Source: Cyanidiococcus yangmingshanensis (lineage: Eukaryota; Rhodophyta; Bangiophyceae; Cyanidiales; Cyanidiaceae). Taken from it: a stretch of 64,000 bases of DNA. This document shows positions 30,968-42,328 of the stretch, piece by piece; positions within the stretch are counted from its first letter, which is position 1, and each line of letters begins with the position of its first letter. Below the pieces are notes generated by a model. It was not told where the DNA came from and did no database searches. It saw only the letters and a list, made by a program, of their open reading frames with translations. The translations under genes were made by a program, and so were the position numbers. Location of the stretch: NCBI GenBank assembly GCA_013995675.1, contig VWRR01000008.1, forward strand, positions 248,001 to 312,000. Direction: 5' to 3'.

Positions 30968-31852
30968 TCATTGCTTTTGTGCCAGAGTCATTGACCGAAC
31001 TTCATCCTGAGGTTCGTCTTCTGAAGCGATTGGGTGGGGTGCCCCACCAGGCAGGTGTCGAATCCACTGAGCGCCCTTACCACCCGTGGCTCGTCGAGCC
31101 TCACCCTGCCGAACAACATAGTTAGCATTGGTGCTCACTGCAGCAATACTATTCGTCTCTGACATACCAAAGAGGACACGACCCAAGTTCGCCATATCCA
31201 TGGGCCCTCGCATCTGTAAAGGTGATGCTGCTCCTGAGACCAACACACAACGTGTTCCATGACCGGTCCTTTGGCAGATGGAGCGAGCATTCTGAAGCGC
31301 GTATCGCCTTGTAACTTGGTCTCGAGCCAGCAGAGGATTAAGGTTGATCTCGAACAGGATTCCCCGCTCAGCACATGCGTGTACCTGAGTGCGTTTCAGC
31401 TGAAAACTCGCACGAGCCCCGAGCGGAAAACAAAGCAGATCGATGGTGTCCAATAACATTGCCTGCTGCATCAGTTTCTCGTTCGGAACCTCAATGGACA
31501 CAATGTCATACGTTTGCAGCACCTCGTTCGCCGAGTGAAAGACGAAAAGATCGGCTGCCTCCCGCACGCGAACCGTTAGCCGGTGCAGCACCCGAAATGT
31601 GTACCCTAGTCGGGGAGCCCAGGTGAGGGCGTCCTCGACTGCAGTTTCAAGCTCTGGCAACCCTGCACTTGCCACCAAAGCTCGAGTTCTGCACCGGTGT
31701 TTGGACTCTATGCGACCAGCCACGATCGTATTGAGCGCGATGCCTCGAAACCCAGCCTCCTTCGCGGCAGTGATGAGGGCTTGCAGATCACCAGTGGTCG
31801 ACTCGTCACCACTCAGAACGACACTTAGATCCCAGAATGCACGACGTACCAT
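30968..31852 (-). CDS. RPP30: RNase P/MRP protein subunit RPP30
   Basis: Protein subunit of nuclear RNase P and RNase MRP (tRNA 5' processing, rRNA processing), a TIM-barrel of the PHP-like type. Blocks that identify it: FWDLSVVLSG near the start, RLTVRVREAADLFVFHSANEVLQTYDIVSIEVPNEKLMQQA, RGILFEINLNPLL, RYALQNARSICQRT, VLVSGAASPLQMRGPMDMANLGRVLFGMS and AAVSTNANYVV. The protein is 294 residues, the family's normal length, with an ATG start. About 280 bp separate it from the divergent MRS2 gene. No archaeal-like operon context remains. Confidence 0.93.
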   Translation of the reverse strand: MVRRAFWDLSVVLSGDESTTGDLQALITAAKEAGFRGIALNTIVAGRIESKHRCRTRALVASAGLPELETAVEDALTWAPRLGYTFRVLHRLTVRVREAADLFVFHSANEVLQTYDIVSIEVPNEKLMQQAMLLDTIDLLCFPLGARASFQLKRTQVHACAERGILFEINLNPLLARDQVTRRYALQNARSICQRTGHGTRCVLVSGAASPLQMRGPMDMANLGRVLFGMSETNSIAAVSTNANYVVRQGEARRATGGKGAQWIRHLPGGAPHPIASEDEPQDEVRSMTLAQKQ

Positions 31853-32132
31853 GCAGTAAAGCCCAGCAATAACTTGGAAAGCTTAAGAATAAATGAAAAC
31901 GATCAAGAGATGTACTACGGTGGCCGCAAGATGTACCCGAATACAATTTTGTACGACGAGCACGCAACGCCCCCAGACGTCCTTGAGACACGACCGCTCA
32001 AGCGGCTTTCGCGAACAACGTTTTTTGTCAGCGTCTCTGTTGGCATTGAGAAGGAACGTAACGTTTGAGAGGTGTTTCGTAGCAATCCTAGTGGTCAACG
32101 TTTATTGGTTCTTGAAACGCTAGTTTTCAACG

Positions 32133-33533
32133 GTGTGCCGAAGCCGCGAGGAGCGCAGGGAGCGTTCGCGTCTCGTGACCGCCGCTAAAGCACTCACCGC
32201 CAAACCGCAGCGCAGGAGAAAAAGACAACCATGGAGCTGGAGACGAAGGACACTGCCAGTAGGACGGACAGGAGCGTGGTCGGTGGTACCGGAACTCGAC
32301 GCTCATTCAGGGAACCTCACTGTTCCTGAGCAGGTGCAACGAGGTGGTCCTGACGCCAGTCGTGGTGCTGCTCTCCATGAAGTAGGCCCGCTTCCATCGG
32401 GCTCGTTTCGGAAACAGCATCGTCTAACAGCATTCCAAGAACTTGAATGCTTCGTGTTCAACGAGAAAGGTAACTTTGAACGACGATCGATATCGCGATT
32501 CGGACTTTTGCGGGCTGCGCGTTCCGTTCAGTCTGCATTGATCGAGGACATCGACCTGGTAAGTGACTCCGGGGAGGACTTGAGCCGGGACCAGATTGCA
32601 AAGATGGCGAAGCGGCGTCAGAAGCGCATTCGCCAACACTGGCATAATTTCCTTCAGATACGGGATCTTCGACAGATTGATCCGAGTTTTCCATCGAAGC
32701 CGGCCCTCTGGGTGCGACACAACGTGCTTATCGTGAGTTTACTGCACATTCGGGCGCTGGTATTCGCAGATCGTCTGCTGCTGTTCGATCCGAAGACACC
32801 AGAGGTTCAGGAGACAGCCATCATGATTCAGGATCGACTGTGTTCAGCGCCGACCGATAGCGACGTGTACGCTCCGTTTGAGTTTCGAGCGCTGGAGGCC
32901 TGTTTCGTTTGCGTATGCAGTGCATTAGAACGTGAGCTTGGTGCTTTTGAGCCTATCTGGTGCAGCTGCTGGAGGAGCTGTCACGAGAGTCGACGATGCA
33001 GAAGATCGAGGCGCTGCGAATGCTGAAGCTCAGCTCAACGGCCTGTTGGCCAAGGCCCAGAACTGTTCAACGAGCTCTGAAAGCAGTCCTAGATGAAGAT
33101 GAGGACATGGCCCGCCTCTACTTGACAGAGCTTCGGAAACAACCAGGAAAGCCGCGAGCTATCGAAGACCACGAGGCTGCTGAGCAGTTGCTGGAGTCGT
33201 ATCTGCAGGTCGTAGATCACGTCCACAACCGAGCAGCTTTGTTGAATGCAGCAACGAGTGATACTGAGGACCTCATGGGTATTCAGTTAGGACGCAATGC
33301 GGAATCGCCTGCTTTTGCTGGATATGTCTGTCAGCGTCATCACTGGCTCGTTCGCTTGGGCCGATGTCGTCATTGGGCTCTTTCATATGAACCTGCAGCT
33401 ACCCATCTATGGACAGAATGGAGGGAGCGTCGGTTGGTTTATCGGCGTCATTTTTGTGATGCTTGTCTGGGCATTGGTGCTCATCGCTATCATGTTTACG
33501 TGGATTCGACGCTCTGGTCTATGGCACTCGTGA
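32133..33533 (+). CDS. MRS2: MRS2/CorA-type magnesium channel, frame broken about four times
   Basis: Organelle Mg2+ channel of the MRS2 family. The N-terminal domain is clear (LTAFQELECFVFNEKGN, RDLRQIDPSFPSKPALWVRHNVLIVSLLHIRALVFADRLLLFD, PFEFRALEACFVCVCSALE). The helical stalk then appears across frames (DDAEDRGAANAEAQLNGLLAKAQ; VQRALKAVLDEDEDMARLYLTELRK; DHEAAEQLLESYLQVVDHVHNRAALLNAATSDTEDLMGIQL), and the two membrane helices lie in a third frame at 33297-33533. Frame changes fall near 32951, 32990, 33063 and 33296. In place of the near-invariant GMN the channel mouth reads FHMN. The frame at 32133 opens with GTG and has no good ATG (an ATG at 32231 is out of frame), so the true start is unknown. 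Sequencing indels are likely; a decayed copy cannot be excluded. Confidence 0.8.
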
Positions 33534-34215
33534 CGAGGCAGCAATCACGCTGTCGGCTTTGCATGGTGGAGAGTCAAGTCTCAACGACTGAGGACGATGT
33601 TGAGTATGCAAATATTCTCGAGGACTCGCAGACGGAGATCACAAACTGAGCATAAAGAACGTTCATGGATATGGTCATGTATACGCGTTGTTCGCAACAT
33701 CGAATCCAGAGAAATTTTCTGACGACTTGTAGTCCGATGACTCGAGAACTCGATAGAACGAACGACCATCAACAGCGTCCTCGACTCCTTCGCGGAGCAG
33801 AAAACTCGTACTTGGTATCCGCTCATGATCTAGTATAATGATCGCAAGGTTTTGCGTACGCGAGAAAGCTTGCCCATCAGCCGCAGAGTTTGACAGAAAA
33901 CTCGTCTCTGGTCTGCGAGTCTGAACGATAGCACACAGGACGAGACATTGGTAACCAGCCAGCGAGAGGCTTCGTTTCGCCGACTTGTCGCAGCGAGCAG
34001 CAGGCAGTCTGTGGCTTCCAAACTCATTGGCTTTGCAGTTCAGTGCCAGTACTGGTGGTTGCATCGATTGGAGCGCACCGTACAACCCTGAAAGTTAGTG
34101 TGAAGAGAGAGCCAGGACGCCGTCACTGTAACAAGAACGTTGGCTTTTGCGGGGCGAGCGCTTTCGAGAACTCGCTTCCTAGTTGTGGGGAAAAAAGACT
34201 CTTGAAGCTGTGAAG
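33534..34215. other. Intergenic, no gene recognised
   Basis: Between MRS2 and the M16 peptidase, both on the plus strand. Minus-strand frames of up to 136 codons (33675-34085) have no motif. Presumably the peptidase promoter. Confidence 0.4.
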
Positions 34216-36444
34216 ATGAGCTCCTGGAAGTCCGTCGGACAAGTGAATGTCGGCACCGAACATCATCGTATTCCGGTGGAAAAGTACTGCTCGACAGTGA
34301 CGGGGATGGTTGTGTACCTGGCACAGGTTCCCGGCCCGCTCGTCACTGGGACGATCGTCGTCGCGACCGAGGCACGTGATCACGCGGGTGAACCGCACTG
34401 TCTAGAGCACTTGGTTTTCATGGGTAGCGAATCTTACCCTTTCAAAGGAGTTCTGGACCAGGTGGCAAACCGTTCGCTCGCTCAGGGTACGAACGCCTGG
34501 ACGGATACCGACCACACTGCGTACACCGTAACGACGGTAGGCACCGACGGCTTTCTCAACGTGCTACCCATATTCCTGGACCATGTCCTCTTTCCGTTGT
34601 TACGCGACTCCGCCTTCGAAACGGAGGTCTATCATCTCGTCGGAGAGACCTGCGCCGATGCTGGTGTAGTCTACTCCGAAATGGAGGCCCGCGAAAACAC
34701 CGCCGAGTCCAAAGGCATGCTTCTCGCAATGAGACATCTATACGGAGATCCAGAACATTGCGGTTATGCCGCTGAAACAGGCGGACTGTTAGAACAGCTG
34801 CGTCGCCTGACGAATGAACGCATTCGAGCCTACCATCGGCAGTTCTACCGAGCAGATAACCTGGCGTTGATCGTGTGTGGCCTCCTACATCGACAGGTTT
34901 TGTTTGAGACGCTGTCCCGTTTCGAGAAGCGCCTTCCGAACAAGTTCGAATGGAATGAGCCGCGACCTTGGTCAAGGCCAGTGCCGCAACCCCCATGTCA
35001 AGGAGTGCTGATTGATCGCGTGCTCTTTCCAGCAGAACGAGTCGATGAAAAGGATGTCGACTCCGATGAGACTGGTATGGTCCTTATCGGCTGGCGAGGC
35101 CCAGCCATTGATGATCTGCTGACTCGGACGGCGATAGAACTCATGAATGATTATTTGAGTGAATCGGGTACGTCGCCGCTTCAAGAGGCGCTCGTCGAAC
35201 TCGACGACCCGTACTGCAATGAAGTCACCTTCAACCAGATGGATTTTCGTGTGACAGCGAATGTGCTCCAGGTGGAGAATGTGCCTCTCCATCGACTGGA
35301 CAAAGTGTTCGACCGCGTCATGATGGTGTTGCGGGAAACTTACGAGCGAGGCATTGACGTAGGTGGCCGTTTGCGAACCCTCATTCAACGACGACGTCGG
35401 CAATACTTTGCCAGTTTGGAAGACGGTGCGAACGATAGCTTGGTGTCTGTGTTCATTCCGGACTTTTTGTACAACGACCGACACGATGCAGAGTATCTCG
35501 GTCGAGCGCTGGATGTACCAGGTATTCTCGTGACGCTAGCAGAGCGCGATGAATCCTTTTGGCGAGAGGAGATCCTGCGACGTTGGTATCTGCCTGGTGC
35601 GGGTCGTCTCGACGCATCGCTAGTTAGTTGCGTAATTTGTGAACCAAGTAAGGCAGAAGCGACTCGGCTGCGTGAAGAAGCGATTCGACGTGTCGAGGAG
35701 CGCCAACGCCACTTGAGCGCAGCAGAACGAGCTGCGCTCGACAAGCGTCTTGCGCAAGCCGTTGCGGAGAATCAGGTAGAGGCACCCGAAGAGTGGCTAC
35801 CTCGTGGTCCCGGCGCCGCTGAAATAGCCTGCATCTCTCGTTTTCGAGTCGAAACATTACGTATCGATGACGTTGGTAGTGGTATTCGGCTGCAGATTGA
35901 TGATGTGGACTCGGAATTTGTGCGGCTAACGGCCTTGCTGGACTCGCGCGATCTCAGTGGGCGCCAGCGTCTGCTGCTACCCGTACTCCTTGAGACACTC
36001 TTTAGTACCCGAGTCGGAGAGCGCAGTCATCGAGAGGTCATGAACGCGCTCTTGGAGGACACCGTTGACTATGGATGTTCGATTGGCATCGTCAATGCTG
36101 GCGGCGGCTCAAGCACTGGTTTTGCTACCGGACCTTTTGCCCAATCTATATCGGTCACCATCAAGGCAGAGCGTGCGATGTATGAAGCCTGTGTTCGCTG
36201 GCTTTTCGATATCTTGTATAGAACTCGATTCGAGCGAGCACGCGTGCGAGTCGCTGCACACAAACTCTTGAATGACGTGGCCCAGCATCGCCGTGACGGT
36301 CCGTCGCTCGTGAACTGCCTCTCGAACGAGATGCTCTATAGTGACGTTGATCGGTCGAACTGCTCAGCAGTAGCACCGCTTCGTCAGCGCAAGTTGCTCT
36401 GGCAGATGCTGAATTTGTTACGCGACCCCAATGACAAGGACAAT

Positions 36445-36476
<32 letters not shown>

Positions 36477-37482
36477 CTGGACGGAAAGCGAGCCAACTGC
36501 CGGTAATGCAATCACAACGACGCTGCATCAAGGCACTTCATCGGCGTCGAGTGTTCTTCGCTCGGCAGCAGAGCTGCTCGATGAGCTCGAGGTACTGCGA
36601 CGTACCCTTACAAGTCCAGGAAAAGTTTTTCTGCACGCTGTTCTGCACCGGGACAGCGAGCTTGAGGTATTGCTCAAGCCGTGGCGCGAGAGTTTTGGTA
36701 TCATTAGTGGCATGTTCCCGAATGGGAACGGTCCGCTGCCCGCGCATCCGAACCTCGCGCAGTTCTCCTATGAAGTCCGTCCAAGCAGAGAGATACCCCG
36801 TCTTGGCCTTGTTGCCGGAGTCGATGGCATTGATTCCTCTTTCGCGGAGATCATCGCGAATGGACCGAGCGACTTTCAAGACGCTGATTACCCCTTATAC
36901 CTGGTTTTGTTTGAGTTGCTCGGTGCGCTCGAAGGGCCCCTCTGGCATGATATTCGGGGACTGGGTCTCGCGTACGGCTATGACTTGCATTGCTCGCCAG
37001 AGTCGGGGACACTCTCTTTCACACTCTATCGCTCGACGGCTTTTGGGACAGCCTTGTCGGCTGCGCTGCGCGTCCTCGAGACCTATCGTTCACGGCCCCA
37101 TGAGGCTATCCATCAACGGGCCGTTGAGTCTGCCTGCTCTGGTGTCTTATGTACATTGCTGACCCGCGAGGGCACAGTCGAAAGCGCCGCAATGCAAAGA
37201 CTCTTCAATAGCTGTCGCAGAATTGAGGGGGACTTTACAGGAGACCTCATTGCCAGAGTGATTCGAATCGAATGTGAGCAAGTCATCGCGTTTGCTTCTC
37301 GTGCCTTGAGAGCATTCATCCCCGAGCACTGCTTCGTGGTTGTGGTCACAAACCCGGGCAACATCACTGAGGCCATCGATAGCCTGCAGGTAACGGGGCT
37401 GCCGCACGTGAAGTCCATCGAATCGCTGGATAATTTTTTTGCCTTGGAAAAGGCAAGCGATGTGTTCGCGAGCAAGTCGTGA
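34216..37482 (+). CDS. M16-family zinc metallopeptidase (Sdd3/YOL098C-like)
   Basis: Large pitrilysin-family peptidase of 1,088 residues. The inverted zinc motif H-x2-E-H is at residues 61-65 (HCLEHLVFMGSESYP), followed by LAQGTNAWTDTDHTAYT, the third-ligand region GVVYSEMEARENT, and YRADNLALIVCG. This motif set and the length match the eukaryotic cytosolic branch that includes yeast YOL098C/Sdd3, not PreP or mitochondrial processing peptidase. A second, non-catalytic M16 half follows. An aspartate run (about 11 Asp) around residue 745-755, encoded by GAC repeats near 36446-36475, lies in the linker region. Start: the first ATG, 34216; an in-frame TTG at 34183 is ignored. The frame is intact over 3.3 kb. 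Confidence 0.9.
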
Positions 37483-37897
37483 ACCGATTGCCGGTCAGGA
37501 GTGCGCTCAAAATCTACTTGAGATGGTGCGAAACGCATGATAAATGGGCAAAACGCTGTCCTGAGCTGGTGCTGCACTTCATTCAGATGATCTCCGTGCC
37601 TACTTGTCCGCCATCGCACCGGTCAATGGTGGCAATGCACTCGACCGCGAAGAGGCAGCCCGAGCCATCGCTTGTCGAGCAGCCATTCAGCGCTGGCTGA
37701 ACCATCACCAGAACAATCCACACAAGCATTCATTTGATGAAAGTAGATGATTTGTTCCGTTTCTCCTCTGCTGTTTTGAGAAGCAACGCTCTGACTAGAT
37801 CGCTCAGATAAAGCTCATGAGGGGCATTCGCATGCCCTTTAGCGGCATGTGTATCCTGCTCGCGGTTCATCAAACGTCTGGACTCTTCCAGCGATAT
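37483..37897. other. Convergent gap with a possible 61-codon coding fragment
   Basis: A plus-strand frame at 37565-37750 reads like protein (LSAIAPVNGGNALDREEAAR, then RAAIQRWLNHHQNN) but has no start codon and follows directly on a stop. It could be the last exon or the far side of an indel in a small gene just after the peptidase. I cannot name it. Confidence 0.28.
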
Positions 37898-38653
37898 CTA
37901 CGGTTGCAGACGGATCATGCTCCAGGATGCACCCGCACCATTGACGTCGGTCTGCCGCTCGAAGAGCAAACGATCATGGAGACGATTGGCCCGGCCCTTC
38001 CAGAACTCGATGCGGGATGCGTACAGAATGTATCCACCCCAGTTCGGTGGCCTAGGCACATCGGTACTCGCGAAGCGTTTCGCTACCTCTGCGGCCTGCC
38101 GTTCCAAGTCCTCTCGACTCACTATCGGTTGAGATTGAGCAGAGGCCCATGCACCCAGACGCGACCCTAATGGTCTCGAGACGAAGTAGGCATCCGACTC
38201 GACGGCACTGAGCCGCTCAACGATGCCCTCGATACGAACGCAGCGCTCCAGTTCGGGCCACCAGAACACCAGTGCAGCGTGGGGATTCCTATCCAGCTCT
38301 TGAGCTTTTCGAGAATTGTAGTTGGTATACCATGTGAAGCTACCCTTTTCGGGATCGTAACCTTTCAGGAGCACCATGCGAGCAGAGGGGATACCCTCCG
38401 GCGTTGCCGTTGCCAACGTCATCGCATTCGGCTCGTGGCTCACGACGCGGACAGCTTCTTCGAACCATCGATGAAAGAGACGCAGGGGTGTCCCCGCGGC
38501 GTCCACGTCTGCTTCGGATAGCGCCGTGTTCGAGTACTGTACCCGGAGCTTGGATACTTCATCCATCGTAGACGCTCGGCACGAGAATCGCGCAGATGCA
38601 CTACGAGTAAACACTTCCCGTTGCTGGAGTCGAGCCCAGTGCTTGATAAACAT
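37898..38653 (-). CDS. PNPO: Pyridoxamine/pyridoxine 5'-phosphate oxidase
   Basis: FMN enzyme that makes pyridoxal 5'-phosphate, the last step of vitamin B6 salvage. A full PdxH domain: AMTLATATPEGIPSARMVLLKGYD, FTWYTNYNSRKAQELDRNPHAALVFWWPEL, RIEGIVERLS, SDAYFVSRPLGSRLGAWAS, and the C-terminal RPPNWGGYILYASRIEFWKGRANRLHDRLLF with FMN- and substrate-binding Trp/Arg. The 251-residue version begins at ATG 38653 with about 29 basic, acid-free residues that look like an organelle import signal; a second ATG at 38566 (MDEVSKLRVQY) would give the 222-residue core enzyme. The plant N-terminal epimerase domain is missing. Confidence 0.95.
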   Translation of the reverse strand: MFIKHWARLQQREVFTRSASARFSCRASTMDEVSKLRVQYSNTALSEADVDAAGTPLRLFHRWFEEAVRVVSHEPNAMTLATATPEGIPSARMVLLKGYDPEKGSFTWYTNYNSRKAQELDRNPHAALVFWWPELERCVRIEGIVERLSAVESDAYFVSRPLGSRLGAWASAQSQPIVSREDLERQAAEVAKRFASTDVPRPPNWGGYILYASRIEFWKGRANRLHDRLLFERQTDVNGAGASWSMIRLQP

Positions 38654-41629
38654 ATATTTGCGTCGATAACGACAAGACGCTGCCTAGTGCGCGTACTTGT
38701 CAGACGAGGTCGTGCAACGACGACTGGGCCCGAATTCGCGTGCGACCAGGCTCGCTGCTGAAACCTCCACTCAAAGCGATGCACGAAAAAGATGAAACAA
38801 GTTCTTCCCAAGCCCAAGTGAGTGACAACTGCAAAGTAACTGATCAGTAACTGAACGGAAGCTGACCAGCAGAACCGCGAACAGTGAACGACATCGCTGC
38901 ATTCGCTGCGATTCACGGCCTCGGGGCAATGCAGCGTGCTCCGTCTCGAGCACGGCATCCTGGAACTGTCCAAGACGTTGGTGACATTTGAGAAAAGCTA
39001 TTCAATGCGTGGTGGTCCCAATAAGATGGTGGAATTCAACCAAAGCGATCGTATGGAATGCTGAAAAAACTGGTTATCGAGTCATGGAAAGACATGTGCT
39101 TGCGAACGAGCTCGGGAGCGAGAGCCTCAGGTGGGTCGCAGGCGTAGGTCCTGGGCATCGCGGTCACCGAACATGGCTTTTCTGATCCAGCCTTGGTTCG
39201 TGGCAAGTTGGAGATTGCGAGGACGTTGAGCTTGGAGCAACACGCCCGCTGCACAATACGCTGCGTCAGAATAAGAGGAGGGAGCGATGCGCTTTCCAGC
39301 CTTATTCCAAAAAACGGTTTTCGGTATCGTTCCGCGAAACGCTCGTCACCTCAAGCTCGATGGATATGGCTCTTTTGCGCTTGCGTTGGTCGCCCAAAAC
39401 CGTGGGGATGTGCTCGATGAAAAAACGGACTGATTTATTGTCGTCTTGATACTGCCTAGATTTGGAGCGCCAGTTTCGCCACGAGCAGCAGAAGGCTTCC
39501 GTAATGTGCTCGTAACGTTTATCGATCGGATTCGCATCTGCCACAGCATACAGCTCATTCGTATGTCCAGACAGAAAGCTACGCTGCCTCGTCCGAATGC
39601 GTTGATTGCCAGCTCCTACATGAACACGAACTATGCTGGTTGCCCGAAGCACAGGTTCCTGTACAAGCCAGCACGGAGGTCTGCATTTCATCGCTCATCA
39701 AGCTCCAGCTTTGCATCCAGAGGCGATGACTTGTTCCAGTGTCGTGCCGATTCAATCGAGAAAATTGGCGAGAGAGAACCTCAATATGCTTTGTTTCCGT
39801 TCGGTCTCTCATTCAGGACGTTTGGGTCCATGTCTAGCGTCCGGTGCCTGCAGCCATCACGACGCCACTCGGTGGAGGATATCGATCCGCGCTCGTTGTC
39901 ACAAGTTCATATCCAAGCAGCGCTGCTCTCTCCATCCAATACCATCTTGGAGTTAGCCAAACTCAATGTCCGTCAGAACAAGGTACGCCAAATATAAGGA
40001 TGTGCTCGTTCCCGAAAGCAATCAAAGCACGGTCGGGAAGCCCCCTTCTAGAGCCGGTGAGCAACCACCCACCGATTCCACAGGGGCGGCTCGTCAACAC
40101 CCCGTCTGACGCCCAAGCACCCCTCACCCGAGGTATCCCATGATTGGCAGCTCACGTCGTCAACGATCCGCTCCTACTCTCAGAGGGGAACCGGAACCAG
40201 CGTGCAAACCCTACCCTCACGCCAACGACATCGGGTTGTTGCTACGCATACAGACCTGAACACTATCAAACCTCGGCTCACTGTGCCGTCGCAGCCTTCC
40301 CCTCCGTGTGACTATCTTCAGTCTCAACCGCTGCTGGTGCGCCCCCCTTACCATGGTGAGGTACGTTCATATCCAAGTACGCACGCATGTCCTCGATCGA
40401 GTCCCTGCCAGGAACACCTGCCGAGCCAACCGTCGAAGAGCGAGGCGTACGCGTCGGTGTCGGTGCACACTCCTCTCGCTTGGGACATCCCTCTCTTAAC
40501 CAATCAAAAAAAGCACCTGGACCCACTTCATAGTGTCCATCGCGCATCTTGAAACGTGTAACCAGACACATGATTGGGAACGTTACAACGTCACTGAAAA
40601 AGCGTAACGTCAATTCTAATCTGCGCGGCCGCGCATGACTGCCACGTCAATCGCGGCGCGGCCGGCGGGCACAGCGCGCGTCGTCTAGGGGGTTCCCGCA
40701 ACGGCCGCGGGCATCATCAACGCACTGTTGCTGACTCGGAGATCCGTTGTTGTCCTAGCCTCTGGTTTGGAACGAGCAGATCGCGCCTCCTCCACCAAAT
40801 ATTCTGATCCAATAACATCATAAACGCACTGTTGCTGACTCGGAGACCTGCTTTTGTCCTAGCCTCTGGTTTGGAACGAGCAATTCGCGCCTCCTCCACC
40901 AAATATTCTGATCCAATAACATCATAAAGTCGTCTGTGCTGGCGCAATGATCGTGGTGCGTGCGACGCATGTCAGAACACGCCATCATCCAGTCCCTGCC
41001 CATACAGCGATAAGCGACGACTCCGTCTGAGATCCAGCTCGTTCGGACAAACCGGCGGCCCAGCGGTGGCGAGGCATCGAATACGCAGATCGCCGCCTGG
41101 TAGTTCGCTGCGCTGGCGCGCCGGGCACGGAGTCACTCCCATATGCATGCGCGCCCGAGCGCGATCGAGGACGGCAAGGGTCGGGCGCCCGCTGCTCCAT
41201 GGAGGCGTCTCCCGTCCAGCCGATCGATGGGCCCCAGGGAGATGGTGTGCGTCTATGCATGGTGGAGACGACCGAGTCAACCAGCAGGAGACTCGTTCAG
41301 AGGCTCCATGCCCAGGTCGAGACGGGTAGCATCGCTGGAATGTTGTGACCGCGACCGAGTGGGTGTTGCTGGGCTCGCAAGCGACTTGTTGCCTGATCAT
41401 CTGATATCCACAAGCATTGGCGATTGCGAAACGGTTGACACCCATAGACTCATTGAATCAAGGCGTTTCAGCAGCGTTGATCGAGGACGTCGTAAGCCAT
41501 GGTATGACAACAACCGGTCTGACACGAGTAAACGGTAGCAGGAGCCGATTTTAAGCGGAATGCCTCGCCTCTTAGTGCCTGACTGGCACTGCTCTGTAAT
41601 GCGGATAGGTGTCTGGAAATCACCTCTAT
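38654..41629. other. Largest gene-poor stretch (3 kb)
   Basis: No reading frame here carries a recognisable domain. The longest (39446-39997 plus, 40972-41445 minus, 41143-41538 plus) overlap each other on opposite strands and are Ser/Arg-rich. The stretch holds the 104-bp direct repeat (40712-40919) and a GC-rich segment at about 40620-40710 and 41060-41250 with rare-cutter-like GCGGCCGC. An unrecognised structured RNA is possible in the GC-rich part. Confidence 0.4.
40712..40919. repeat. Two tandem copies of a 104-bp unit
   Basis: Copy one covers about 40712-40815 and copy two 40816-40919, with the first 9 bases of a third copy following. The core CGCACTGTTGCTGACTCGGA starts at 40721 and 40825. 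The copies differ at about seven positions, so identity is roughly 93-94%. No coding potential. Confidence 0.92.
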
Positions 41630-42328
41630 ATGATACCGTTTTTCAGTGCCTCGTCATTGTTTGGATCAACCCTTGACGAGTGGGTTCATAAACGTTGCGA
41701 GATCGATCAACGTCGATCACAGCGTAGCGCAATGCCCGGGGGCGCTCGATGCCTTCTGGCACCCTCGTCCTGCGAATCTCGTTCCTGGGGAGAGCGATGG
41801 CGCGCAGCCATGCCAAACTCGATCTCAAACTGGGTTTCAGGATTCGTCCGGGGCTGCTTCTCGTTCGCGCGGACCCAGCGTTTTATGTTCGCTGTGCTTA
41901 GCGTATTACGACAGCCACGCGCTGTCATTGCTGGGGGCTTCCGAAGTATGTCGTCTTGTGCGTCTGGAGGCTCGCGTCGGGAAGTCTCTCGGGAGGCGCG
42001 TTGCTTGCCGTGCGAAGGAATCGGCTCTGCACTCACGACCGAACAGGTTGCGGAACTGGTCTCCAGCAAGACACCCAAGTGGACGGTCACAGAGGGATCG
42101 AAACGCATCTACCGGACTTGGGTGCGTCGAAACTTTATGGATGCGATGGACTTTCTCAACCGCATAGCGCAAGTGGCCGAGACCGAGGGGCACCATCCGG
42201 ACTTGCACCTCACCAACTGGAACCAGGTTCGTGTAGAACTCTGGACCCACGCACTGGGCGGCTTGACCGAGAACGATTTTATTTTGGCGATGAAAGTGGA
42301 TGCGCTTGCAGAGCCTCGAAACCAATAG
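41630..42328 (+). CDS. Pterin-4a-carbinolamine dehydratase, organelle-targeted form likely
   Basis: The last 100 residues are a PCD/DCoH domain (ALTTEQVAELVSSKTPKWTV, IYRTWVRRNFMDAMDFLNRIAQVAETEGHHPDLHLTNWNQVRVELWTHALGGLTENDFILAMKVD) with the GHHPD and tyrosine-to-tryptophan active-site context. It dehydrates 4a-hydroxytetrahydropterin formed by aromatic amino acid hydroxylases; in plants and algae PCD-like proteins are also organellar. The frame stays open about 130 residues upstream. First ATG 41630 is given, but ATGs at 41732, 41810 and later are equally possible; the Arg/Ser-rich leader (GFVRGCFSFARTQRFMFAVLSVLRQPRAV) suggests import into an organelle. Confidence 0.88.
   Translation: MIPFFSASSLFGSTLDEWVHKRCEIDQRRSQRSAMPGGARCLLAPSSCESRSWGERWRAAMPNSISNWVSGFVRGCFSFARTQRFMFAVLSVLRQPRAVIAGGFRSMSSCASGGSRREVSREARCLPCEGIGSALTTEQVAELVSSKTPKWTVTEGSKRIYRTWVRRNFMDAMDFLNRIAQVAETEGHHPDLHLTNWNQVRVELWTHALGGLTENDFILAMKVDALAEPRNQ

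Noticed and set aside
40972-41538. Overlapping frames of 131 to 157 codons in the GC-rich part of the gene desert
   Set aside because: Both strands are open because of base composition; no domain on either.
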